Source: Silene latifolia
Taxonomy: Eukaryota; Streptophyta; Magnoliopsida; Caryophyllales; Caryophyllaceae
DNA length: 64,000 nucleotides
NCBI RefSeq assembly: GCF_048544455.1
Contig: NC_133526.1
Location: 5,534,001-5,598,000 of the forward strand
Direction of reading: 5' to 3'
The notes under the pieces are model-generated. The model did no database searches, was not told the origin of the DNA, and worked only from the letters and a program-made list of their open reading frames with translations. The translations under genes were made by a program, and so were the position numbers. Positions 53,788 to 63,992 of this stretch are shown here, in pieces. Position 1 is the stretch's first letter. The number at the start of each line of letters is the position of its first letter.

Positions 53788-55748
53788 CGGAATCGGCTCG
53801 ACAAGCCCTCGGAATCGGCTCGAGCTCGGTCAAAACGAGCTCGAGCTCGAACTCGAGCCGAGCTTGGTTAAATACGAGCCGAGCCCGAGCTCAGCCAGGC
53901 TCGGCTCGGAAGCTCGTTTAGGCCCGTTTATAGTTTTTTTGTACAATATTTATATTTTTAATATTAATTTTATTATAAATTATATGTTATTTAGTCATGT
54001 ATAATTATTGAAGAGTTTAGGATTCAAGTACCTAAGAGGGGGAGGGGGTGAATTAGGTACTATTTTAAAAATTTCAACTTAGTCTTTATTGAATTAAAGC
54101 AAGTTGATTGATAATGTGAAGAACAAATGGATACATCAAGTAATATTGAATCATTAAGAGTGTATCACGATGTTTAAGAAGATTGCAGTAAGGCAATGGT
54201 TGATCTGACTGTTGCTTGTATGTCTTAGCTCATAAGAGAAGGCTACTGACCAAAAGCAACAGTATCAGCGACTGTTGTTAAATAAAACGTGGATTAACAA
54301 TCGAGTAGTAAAAATGCAGCGGAAATAAAATAACAAAGATTAACACGATGCTTTTGAATTGGTTCGGCCAACTCCTAAAGGCCTACGTCCAATCTTCTTT
54401 TATTAATAAGTTTAAGTGATCTACTCCGACTACTTAGACACTTACAAATAAAAGGACCAACAACCTACTCCGGTTGCGACACAAGTCTCAAGACTACTCC
54501 GTCTAGAAACTTAAGACTCTTACAGAATTATTACAAAGATCAAGTTTCCTCAAACTGATTCTATGAAAGAATTGATAAGGACAACTTATAGATCAATCGA
54601 TTCTAGGCAAGAGAATGTAATACTTAAGGCAACGGTAGTGAAGACTGTTGCCACTGGAAGACTTAGAAATATTTTGCAAATGAAGTAAAAAGCTTTGAGT
54701 TCTTAAAAACAAGTTTGCAAAACACTTTGAAAATTATCTGGAAAGTCTTAAGAAAAATGAAGGAGAAGAGTACTCCTTTTATAGGGAAGCAAACTAGGGT
54801 TTAGAGGTCAAGACATGAGGTAGAAAACAAATAATTTTGACTTGCCCAAGTTTGCACAAAATGGAACATTCTTCCAAAGGTTAAAGAAGAAAAGGAGCTT
54901 TGTTACTATCTTGAAAGGGCCTTTGAAAATCAGTCAAGGTAAGATGGACAATCAAGTGAGGACATTTTAGAGGAACAAATTTGGAAAGAAACAAGTTCTT
55001 CTTTCTAAAAGCCATGATAAAAAATATTGCCACTTTGAGTTAAGACCTTTTGAAAGATGCCAATAGAATATCATTTTCTTAAACAATAACCTTTTACAAG
55101 ATTCAAATATCAGAAATTTGTATTTCAAAATAGAAGTTAGTATTTTCGAAATATGAATATTTTGAAAATGAAGACTTCTTCCAAGTGACACGAGTTGAAG
55201 CAACGGTCTTGTTGATTTGTTGCCTTAGTAAGCATGTCATTGTTCAACAACAACTTGCTTCTTGTTGCCTTAGTACTATACTCTCTTACCCTTACATAAG
55301 TGACTCTTAATTACAACACAATTCTTGGATAGCTTCATCAACACTTCTTGACCTTGAACATTGATTAATTCTTGATTGGGGAAGAGGACTAAATCCTGAA
55401 ATGGAACATCTTAAAACATGGTTAAACATAGGCATGTCATCATCAACAAAAGTGTTCTAACAATTATATTATATTATAATAATTTTTAGAATTTTATAAT
55501 CTTATTTATTATTTAAAAATATTTATATTTAGTTAGATTAAAAAAAGTTAGAAAGTGAAAATAATATAAAGACAAAACGAGCTCGATTCGAACTCGAGCC
55601 GATCTCGAGCTTTTTCTGAGCCGAGCTCGAGCTTCAATTTTTTAAGCTCGACGAGCTTCGAGCCGAGCCCGAGCTCGAGCTAAAAAATTCGAGCCGAGCC
55701 CGAGCCCACCCGAGCTCGAGCTCAGATCGGCTCGTTTACACCCCTAAA
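53788..55748. mobile_element. Non-autonomous hAT-like element with GAGCTCG-rich ends, split by a solo LTR
   Basis: Both outer parts (53788-53930 and 55575-55745) are dense in GAGCTCGAGCC and GCTCGAGCTCG. The right end reads TCGGCTCGTTTACACCCCTA, the complement of TAGGGGTGTAAACGAGCCGA, a common terminus of plant hAT-like non-autonomous elements. The left terminus lacks this exact sequence and may be truncated; no clear 8-bp duplication is seen. Removing the solo LTR leaves ~0.5 kb with an AT-rich core. Confidence 0.65.
54009..55462. repeat. Solo LTR, copia family related to 19124-30763
   Basis: The solo LTR is 1454 bp from TGAAGAG to TCTAACA, flanked by ATTAT on both sides (54004-54008, 55463-55467). 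The first 45 bp (CCTAAGAGGGGGAGGGGGTG etc.) and the CTACTCCG motifs match the LTRs of the big element, with divergence elsewhere. A single LTR with an intact target duplication is the product of LTR-LTR recombination. It lies within the hAT-like element. Confidence 0.88.
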
Positions 55749-56250
55749 CATCATTCCACCAACGAACGTTGTAACAAACCAAGCCATTGCAAGAGCCTAT
55801 GACACGTATGGTATCGCCGTGTCTTGTGGTATCCTTAGGCCAATTCAATTTGATCCATTTCAAGGGATCATAAAGATCATCAACAATACTAATTATACCA
55901 AGTGTATCATCAGAGATAAGGATACGATTGTGTCGTGAGTCGGGTTCGAGGGATTTATTAAGATGGAGGTGAGTGAAGAGGGGATAAGATTGTACCACTC
56001 TTTGCATACACATTTGAAACGTAACACGATTTAGCCGGTAACAAACTCGGATCTCTAGAATCGATCTAATGGTACTCGACGGTCTACCATTCCGAACCAA
56101 TAGTAAGGAAATTATGTTTATACTAATTCTTAATGACAACCTAAATCTCAAAGCATATAACACCCAGATTACCCAATTTTAGTTGGTATATCAACGACCA
56201 AATCTAATGGTATTCGATGTGCAACAATTCCATGAGTACTTTTCGACATC

Positions 56251-57189
56251 GCCTTTACACACCCTCTACTGAATCTCAACGTCAAGTACTCCGTATATAT
56301 ACAGCAGGAAGTATTTTGGGTTTAGGGAAGTGACTGATTTTAGGATTCTAATTGGAATTGAGTTTCCAAATAACACCCAGATTACCCAATTTTAGTTGGT
56401 ATTCCTATTTTGGTTGGTATTCCTAATCAGGTACTAATTTTAGCTCATGGTTATCGTCTTCGAGTTGAGATCACCTGTCGCGCTTTTGTTTCCCATCTCA
56501 TGTCCCATTGCTTTTATCTTGCAACACATCATCATTCAAATAATAAAAATTAATAGCAATTTCTCTTAAGTTAATAATGTGTCACAAGAAGAGTATAGTG
56601 GGACACGAGATGGAATAGAAAATGGAACAGGGAATCCGCTCTCATCGTCTTCTACCCTTTAAATTTTGGTGTTTTATTTTGTGAAATCGTGATTTTTAAC
56701 TAAAGCACCGGTGGAGCGAGGCGTTAGATATATATAGGACAGTCGTCCCATAAGCAGTGAAGAATATGTATATTTACAAATTAATTTAATCAAAGGTAAA
56801 CAGATAACGAGACAAAGGAAGTATATATTACACATTATTCTTCCACTAATTTTATAATCATATTTAGTACATACAAATCTCAGCGTCAGACACGCTAACA
56901 GTAGCAAAAGTTCGGAGTTCCATGACATACACAAGGTTTTAAATATCGGTTGAAATGAAGCCGCATACATAATGACTCAGATGTAACCAAAAAAAATAAT
57001 GACTCAGAAAGACTAATAGGAAATGAGTTGACAATAATTGAGTCGGAAAGAGTACAAGACACATGCATACATACATACATAATGATTCAACAATGTCTGC
57101 GAATAGCGAAACAACTGAGAAAACAATGGCATTGATCATAGGCGTCAGACCAATGGCATGTGCTCGGATAAAACAACCTTGGAAGTTTT
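56251..57189. other. Intergenic, palindrome B outer end and repeats
   Basis: 56270-56773 pairs with 31899-32180. AACACCCAGATTACCCAATT occurs at ~56160 and ~56373. A GTCCCAC-type MITE relic lies at ~56470-56640. 56930-57000 resembles 38701-38760. No gene is seen. Confidence 0.5.
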
Positions 57190-59320
57190 CAGATTGTAAA
57201 GGAAGATAATGGATGAGTTTATTCATTGATCAAACAACGTATAAATACAAAGTTAGTATCCTACAATTTAGGAACTAAATAACTACTAGCTACAAATAGG
57301 CAATAAGATAATTACAATATAGGCTAGTAAATCAAAACTAATATTAGCAAATAATTTACATATATTTACTAATATTCTATCACACCCCCGCAGTCGAAAC
57401 GGGAGGAGAACGAACATTTAGACTGTCTCGAAAATCATCAAAAAGCACCAATGGAAGACCCTTGGTAAAGATATCGGCAATCTGATATCGAGATGAAGTA
57501 TGATGCACACGGACTTCTCCTTTTTCAACCTTTTCGCGCACAAAATGAATGTCCATCTCAATGTGTTTTGTGCGTTGGTGTTGAACCGGATTTCCGGAGA
57601 GATATATAGCACTCACGTTGTCACAATAAACGAGAGTAGCTTTGTTCATCGGAACATGGAGCTCGACCAAGAGATTACGGAGCCAACATATATTTGCTAA
57701 TATTCTATCAGATTGTATCGAAAGAAAGCACCAAAGATGGAGTTATCTATTAACAATAATAATTAGACTTAGTCAATATATTATATATGTAAATATAGTT
57801 AGCTTATTCCCCAAGAATATAATCTTTGTAACCTAGCTAACACCTCCCTATAAATACTTGTATTCCTTTCACAGTAAATAATACATTCATTCAAACCCTC
57901 AATCTCATATCTTATATGGTATCAGAGCTTGCTTGACGGTTTTGGGAAGAGCGTTGGGTGATGCGGAGGTATGAGCGAGCTGGGCATACTTGGAGGGGGT
58001 TTTTATGTACTTGGGATTGGGTTTCCTAATGTTGTTGTCTAGGCGAGTGACAACAGTTCGTTTTGGAGGAGGTGGGGGTGGAGGTGGAGGAGGGGTTGGC
58101 GTGGTAGAAGTAGGGGTGTGAGGGGTGGCAGGAGAGGGTGTGACGGGTTGAGAGGTAGAGGCAGGGGTTTGTGGAGTGGCAGGAGAGGGTGAGACGGGTT
58201 CGGGTTGAGGTTGTGTGGGACTGGCAGAGGAGACGGGTTGGGCAGGAGGAGGTCGACGATGATAGACCTGGGTTATGGGAGGGCGTGGTCGAGTGTCAGG
58301 TGGAGAGGTGGAGGTTGACACGGGTGGTGGGTGAGGTGGTATAATGGGTATGATGAGCGGGCACCAATCGTTTGGATCGGTGTTGGTATTATTGGGTGAG
58401 TCAGTAGTAAGTAACTGAGTGTAAGAGAAAGTATCTTCAACAAACTTGACATGTCTCGATGTATAGATACGATTGGTTTTCGGATCAAAACAGTGGAACG
58501 CACTTTGAGTAGAGGAATAGCCTACGAAAATACAAGGAGTCGACCTGTATTCAAGTTTGTGTCGTGTATATGGTCGAAGCCAGGGATAGCATAGGCATCC
58601 AAAATTATGTAGTTTTGTATAATTAGGAGGTTTATTATGTAGCTTGAAGTATGGAGTTTGACCTTGTAATGTTCGGGTTGGAAGACGATTAATAAGATAG
58701 GTAGCGGTGTTGAAAGCAAACGGCCATAGGGTGGTCGGCATTTTGGCGTGAGCGAGTAGGGCTAAGCCCGTTTCTACAATGTGACGGTGTCTCCGTTCAG
58801 CATAACCATTATGTTCGGGTGTATGCGGAGGAGAAGTAAAATGACTAATTCCATTATTGAGTAAATCATGGGTAAGTTTTTTGAATTCGCCTCCATTGTC
58901 GGAAAAGAATTGAATAATTGGTTTTTGAAAGTATTTCTCAACAAGTGCCTTGAATTGAAGGAATACTTTGGTTGTGTCGGATTTACGTTTTAACGGAAAA
59001 AGCCAAGTATATTTGCTAAAGTGGTCAACGAATATCACATAATATTTGTAATGGTCATAAGAAAGAACGGGACTAGTCCAAAGGTCCGAGTAAATGAGCT
59101 CGAGTGGAGCGGTTGTTGTGAAAGAATTCGTTGCGAATGGTAATTTGGTACTCTTGCTAATATTGCACGCATCACATGAAGAAAAATTCGATAAACTAAA
59201 TGGTAAACTTTTATTGATAGTTTTCATTACATCAAAAGTAGGATGGCCTAATTTATGATGCCATGAAATAGGAGATGAGCCTTTCTTAATTAAATTCGCA
59301 ATTCCTCAATCTCATATCTT
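57190..59320. mobile_element. Ruined Ty1/copia element(s) (fossil)
   Basis: Minus-strand parts are an RNase H end (LVYCDNVSAIYLSGNPVQHQ, HIEMDIHFVREKV, IADIFTKGLP) and, further right, GAG-pre-integrase/integrase sequence (SCDACNISKSTKLPF, YSDLWTSPVL, SPPHTPEHNGYAERRHRH) followed by a Pro-rich linker. An LTR-like end with a purine-rich tract lies near 57370. On the plus strand TATGGTATCAGAGCTTGC at ~57916, after another LTR-like stretch, looks like a tRNA-Met primer site in the opposite orientation. A CCTCAATCTCATATCTTAT phrase occurs at ~57898 and ~59300. The region is a broken composite of at least two copia remnants, unrelated to the large element, and older. Confidence 0.75.
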
Positions 59321-59558
59321 ATATTATCGACATCATCAACAAGGAAGTGTGCTAGTAATCTCTAACAATCGTTGGATTTTTAAAATTGGAATATTTTATA
59401 AGCCTTCAAAAATATATAAGCAGTAGTTTCATCATCTTAGGCTTAAATAGAGGTCGGAGGTACACAATCTTACGCAAGCTATTATTAAATAAATGACTAG
59501 AAGGAAAAGAAAGACACAACATTGATAAATCAACGAAACAGAATAGCTAAAGACAACA
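59321..59558. other. Intergenic
   Basis: No feature is recognised between the copia remains and the F-box pseudogene stop. Confidence 0.4.
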
Positions 59559-62077
59559 CTAAGCTCCATCCTCAAGTTGTTGCAATTTAGTTAAGGAACC
59601 TCCTGGAATCGCAACAAGGCTTGCAATACAAAGCTCGTATGATTCTCTGTGCCTCGGCATTGTCTCTGATAGTTTAAATGGTGTCCTTGTGTTATCTCGT
59701 TGATCATACCAAAACAGTTCAGTTATTTCACTGTAAAAATATTGAATAAGTAGAAGACGGTGTCCATCCTTAGAACGAGCAATTAGATGATGCATGTATA
59801 AGTCTCCAGAAATATCAAACATCTTCTTCCATGAACCATCATCATGTTCCTCCATCATCCAAAACTCAGTTGATCTATCACGAAGATCACCAACATGTAG
59901 GTATAACAATCCATCCAACTTCTCAAGTCGTACAAAATGACGAAACTCTGAAACTTGAACCGGTATACTTAGGTCATCTCTCCATTTCTCAGAAACGACA
60001 TCATAACGAGCAATTCGATAATCAGTAGTGAGGTCTCCTATATCAGAAGAAAGAACAAGATAATTTAGCATATTATTGTTTCCGTATATTGCTCCGCTAT
60101 TGATTGTCCAATTTCTTCCGGTTGGAACGCGGGTAGGGGTGGAGGAACCGATCCATAAATCAGTGTGAAGAGTTTAGGATCCCGAAGTACCTAAGAGGGG
60201 GAGGGGGTGAATTAGGTACCTTTTAAAAATTTTAACTTAACTTAATTGATTTAAGTTAGTTAATTGAAATGATATCTCAAATACCTAACACAACCTCTTT
60301 TAAATGGAGATTAAAAGAAGTGTCGTTGGTTATGATGAAGGCAACAGTGTAACGGACTGTAACTTGTTGTCTTTGTATAAACTGTAAACAACAGACCAAC
60401 GTGACAGTATAGTAGACTGTTGCTGAAGATAATAAAAACGACAAACTAAGAATTGCAGCGGAAATGAATAAACAAAATAAGTTCAACACAATCGGTTTTG
60501 AATTGGTTCGGCCTACACTCTATAGGCCTACGTCCAATCTACTTCTCATTAATAATTTGATAATGTAATTAACTCTAACTACAATTATTCTATTACAACG
60601 AGATCCCCACAATCTACTCCGATTGTGCTATTCAAGAAACTACTCCGTTTCTAAAGCTCATCTAATTCTCAAGTAGTTACAAGATCAAATGTCTCTAATT
60701 TGTTCACTTAAGAACGGGAGAGACTCAATGTCGATCTAACTAAGAGAAAGAAGATATTGAGCTATGTCATACTAGATGAATAAACCATTTTGAGACTTGT
60801 AAGAAATAAGAAAAATTTGCAACCAAAAGATTTTAGACACTTGAAAATATTAAGAGCTTTTGCAAATGTTTTCTATCTCTTTCTCAGATTTTAGCAATGT
60901 GTGGTGTGTCTTTCTCAAGGAGTGAAGCACTCCTTTTATAGAGAAAAGGGAGGAGTCTTTTAATATAAAAAATCAAGTTTGAAAGTCAATCCAAAGACAA
61001 GTAATATGTGACAAAAGATTTCAGTTTTTCTTACTTGCACTAAAGTGATTAATCTGAAAAATAAGCTTTTGAAAAGAAAAATTTCCTTTCCTTGTCAAGA
61101 GTCACACATGTGACTTGCACAAGAAAGGAAGGCTTTGAAAGTGCTTTCAAAAAAACAATCCTAAAACATTTAACCAATTTGGGCAAAGTTTACAAGTTAC
61201 CAACTAAACCAATTACTCAGAATAGTTGGTTAGGATTCCTCACAAACTTGTTCAATAATTTAAAAGACATCTTTGAAAAGCATGGTTTATCCGTCTAGAA
61301 CAGCAACAGTGGGCGACACTGTTGCCTTGACATAGCAAACTCAATATTTTTTATCTCAATTCTAATGACCCAAATTAAATACAAGGCGGTCTTCATCCAA
61401 CGCTTCAATCGTCTTGAATCAACAAATCGACAATTCCTATTAAGTAAACTTAAGAAAAAACATTAGTAACATTTGGTTTGTCATCATCAACACAATAAGC
61501 TCAACACAGTGTTTAAGCTGTATGTACACACATATTTGTTAGTCACACCCAAACAACAACTAGTAACTACGATCTTATAATCGTCGTGTACACTATCGTA
61601 ACCAAAACCAGATGATATGATATTGTGCGTCCATTTCTTCTCCATCGAAGGAAGGATTGATTTGAACGTACGAGTTGTAGGGTTGCATATAAGGAATCTC
61701 CTAATCCCGTAATCCGGGTATTCACGACTCTTCCTAATTTTGAAGCAAACCAAGCCATTGCAAGAGCCTACAAAATATACAGAATCACCATCGCTTACGG
61801 TATCCTTAGGCCAATTCAATTTTATCGCTAGAGCCTACAAAATATAAAGATCATCAACGCCACAAAGGGTATTACTACTAGTAATCCAGAGAAGCATACA
61901 ATCGTGTTGCGAGTTGGGTTTGAGGGACTTGTTAAGATGGAGTTTAATGAAGGTGCGACCGTTGATAAGATTGTACCACTCTTTGCATACGCACTTGAAA
62001 CGTAGGATGGATAGAGTCGGTAACCAGACAAGTATCTCGAAGATCAGGTCTAATAATGGTATTCGACCGGCTGCCAT
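59559..62077 (-). pseudogene. F-box gene interrupted by a solo LTR and a premature stop
   Basis: The 5' part (62077 down to 61512) reads MAAGRIPLLDLIFEILVWLP, FKCVCKEWYNLI, LNWPKDTVSDGDSVYFVGSC, ICNPTTRTFKS and SGFGYDSVHDDYKIVVTS. The 3' part (60160 to 59559) reads PTRVPTGRNWTINSG, DYRIARYDVVSEKWRDD, DDGSWKKMFDI and GGSLTKLQQLEDGA. A solo LTR lies between. In the 5' part a TAG at 61835-61837 lies in frame inside a short aberrant stretch (DLYIL, stop, ALAIKLNW) where relatives have DLYDPLKWIKLNW. That stretch repeats TATTTTGTAGGCTCT from ~50 bp further into the gene. No product is expected. Confidence 0.88.
60166..61506. repeat. Solo LTR, copia family related to 19124-30763
   Basis: The solo LTR is 1341 bp from TGAAGAG to CTCAACA with a perfect CAGTG duplication (60161-60165 and 61507-61511). 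The start CCTAAGAGGGGGAGGGGGTG is shared with the other family members. It lies inside F-box coding sequence. Confidence 0.9.
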
Positions 62078-62142
62078 TACAACTTTACAGGGTTATTAAA
62101 TTTGGAGATTCTTAAAGACAAGCTGTAGCACCAGAAATTTTA

Positions 62143-62190
62143 TTGAGTTTAGGAAGGTGATATTGATTGATGTTAGGATTCTAAATATAT
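62143..62190 (-). promoter_or_regulatory. Conserved upstream block (pseudogene)
   Basis: On the minus strand TTTAGAATCCTAACATCAAT, then ATCACCTTCCTAAACTCAAT, lie ~65-110 bp before the ATG at 62077. The block is preserved although the gene is dead. Confidence 0.45.
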
Positions 62191-62239
62191 TTATGGTAGA
62201 CGAGAGGTTAACAAAAGTTTATTGTCTTTCCATAAATCC

Positions 62240-62450
62240 ATAAGCAAGCAGTGGCGTATCTAGAAATTGTAGACGGGGATGCGTTTAATGCTTTGCGATC
62301 TATCCTTCGGGAAGATATTTTTGGGGTAGCTATCCCCTGTGTAATAGCTAACTAATAACTATCGGGTTTTGCCCCTCACTCGCACAAAAATAAAATAAAA
62401 AAGCAAGCAGTGGCGTATCTAGAAATTGTAGACAGGGATGCAAAAATTCA
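62240..62450. repeat. Direct duplication of a GTGGCGTATCTAGAAATTG segment
   Basis: AAGCAAGCAGTGGCGTATCTAGAAATTGTAG followed by ACRGGGATGC occurs at ~62243 and again at ~62401, with a TATCCCC-type repeat between. CAGTGGCGTATCTAGAA is a frequent terminus of plant DNA-transposon derivatives. Two nested or tandem copies are likely. Confidence 0.6.
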
Positions 62451-62639
62451 ACAGAACATAAAGCATCCAGTTAGTACCGGCTTTTAGATTGCGATAAGGA
62501 GAGAGAGTGTACGCATACAAAATTGACTAGAATTAAATTTATATACTCGGTTTAGAAGAGTCACTTTTTAATGATTGACCCAAAAAATTTGAAGCCGAAT
62601 TATATTACACGTGTTGTTGTAACTGAAGCGTCCCGTTAC

Positions 62640-63060
62640 CCAAATAGTTAATTGATAAGGCGATAAGAACAATAAATAACGAATGTAAAATGTTGACACA
62701 AAAGATTTACGTGGTTCACCAGTAAAATAACTGGGTACGTCCACCCTGCCAGGAGATCAAATTTCACTATGTGGAGAAAATAGTACAACAGTAGACCGGT
62801 ACACACGCGCTCAAGAGACTACCCCAATAAGACGAAGGACAAATAATCTTGAGGTCTACCAAGATCCGAACAAACTCCTCCGATCTTCAAAGATAGACGA
62901 ACACCAATAATAAAGCCCGGAACAAACTGAGTTTTCTTCTTCAGAAGCTAATAAAGAAATATAGACTAATAAGAAATTAAGTAAATAATTTCCTTAAGTC
63001 ACCGAAATATCACGTCCAAACTTACGTAACAAACCAAATACCCTATAAACTCTTCCACGA
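62640..63060. repeat. LTR-like repeat, possible copia LTR remnant
   Basis: GATTTACGTGGTTCACCAGT followed by AACTGGGTACGTCCACCCTG is a phrase typical of plant copia-type LTRs. No partner LTR, primer site or target duplication was found, so only a fragment or solo LTR can be proposed. Confidence 0.4.
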
Positions 63061-63068
63061 TCTTCTAC

Positions 63069-63296
63069 TTGCGTGCTTCCTCTCTTTTCGCGGCGCATTC
63101 TCATGTATTGCACCAGGTCATGAAGACTCAGGATGTTTCGTCTACTGACATTGCTTTTATCGTTTCATCGCCAAAATTATCTTCAGTTCTGGCATCTCAA
63201 ATGCCAGTTCCAATCGATGTGCGTCATTCCCTGTCTGGAATTCGCACTTTTCTTCGTTCCCAACGTAACTGGTCGGTTAGTTTAGCTACTGGTTAG
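63069..63296 (+). other. Short open frame, unidentified
   Basis: The 75-codon frame (MKTQDVSSTDIAFIVSSPKL, then PVPIDVRHSLSGIRTFLRSQ) has protein-like composition, but no family is recognised and nothing extends it. It could be transposon debris. Confidence 0.25.
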
Positions 63297-63659
63297 TTTC
63301 TAGTTGTAGTGGCATTGGTTTCAGACTCTCCTTCTGTTTTCTGTTTCATTTCCTTTAATATAATGGTTTACTTTTGTCGAAAAAAAAAAAAAACTCTTCC
63401 AAACTTGGAAAGTGGGAAGGCCCACTTAAATTCCAAAACCAAAGTCTCAGCATGTAGAAACTTAGCCGAAGAATATCAAACCAAAGTTTGAAGTCAGCTA
63501 AACACGAGACTCACCGAAGTTATGGACATGCCTTTTTCGTCTCGCCTTTAGTTTAATCCGTCTTCGACACAAATTCAAGGCACAAATTTCTAACACGTGT
63601 AGAGTTGTACTTATAGTTATATTGAATGCAAATAATATATTGATGAAATTTCTCAGTAG

Positions 63660-63992
63660 CGACTTGGGAGCAAGCGAATTGACTTATTGAAATAAAATGA
63701 CACGACCCTTTTGCGTAAAATGAAATAGTATACTCTTAAAAAAATCTAAGAAAGGTTAAGACAACATTAAGCACCATCCTCAACTTGTTGCAATTTTGTT
63801 AAGGAGCACCCTTTTGCTTAAAATGAACTAGAGCATGGATTAATATGAGAATAGGAGACATAATTTAGATTATTCTCATGAAATAACCCTTAAATTTATA
63901 TACTTGGTTTAGAAGAGTCAGTTTCAACTTGGGAGCAAGCGGATTGACTTGAAATTAAATGACCCGACCCTTTTGCTTAAAATGAAATACTC
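63660..63992. repeat. Direct repeats flanking an F-box scrap
   Basis: 63660-63727 and 63926-63992 share AACTTGGGAGCAAGCGRATT and GACCCTTTTGCKTAAAATGA in the same orientation. A third partial GCTTAAAATGAACTA piece follows the F-box scrap at 63812. Confidence 0.7.
63764..63811 (-). pseudogene. F-box C-terminal micro-fragment
   Basis: On the minus strand the sequence reads GCSLTKLQQVEDGA and a stop, the last 14 codons of the gene-8/12/14 subgroup. It ends abruptly at ~63811 against repeat DNA. Confidence 0.7.

Larger units (their letters stand above)
53050..56250 (-). pseudogene. Mosaic F-box pseudogene, interrupted by transposons
   Basis: On the minus strand the parts are as follows. 56190-56250 equals the start of the gene-7 type (MSKSTHGIVAHRIPLDLVV). 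55749-56090 is the start of a gene-12/gene-8 type copy (MVDRRVPLDR, then frame-shifted through the F-box, then PLKWIKLNWPKDTTRHGD and GSCNGLVC). 53350-53787 is the gene-12 type middle (YGFGYDIEHDDYKIVATSDI, IARFDIVSEKWRDD). 53050-53345 is again the gene-7 type end (DGSWMKMFQLPKDFHLHHLI). A gene-12-like copy thus replaces or interrupts the body of a gene-7-like one. A transposon insert (53788-55748) splits it. Several frame breaks exist, so no product is expected. Confidence 0.8.
40420..56773. repeat. Right arm of inverted duplication B (with insertions)
   Basis: This is the partner of 31899-36620. The arm is far longer because it keeps the gene at 40642-41772 and has received a 7.9-kb Helitron (42279-50151), an hAT-like element and a solo LTR. 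Axis near 38.5 kb. Confidence 0.85.

Noticed and set aside
7075-63811. Possible S-RNase or other self-incompatibility partner
   Set aside because: I looked for ribonuclease T2-type motifs such as FTIHGLWP in the open frames and saw none; the S-locus idea remains only a hypothesis.
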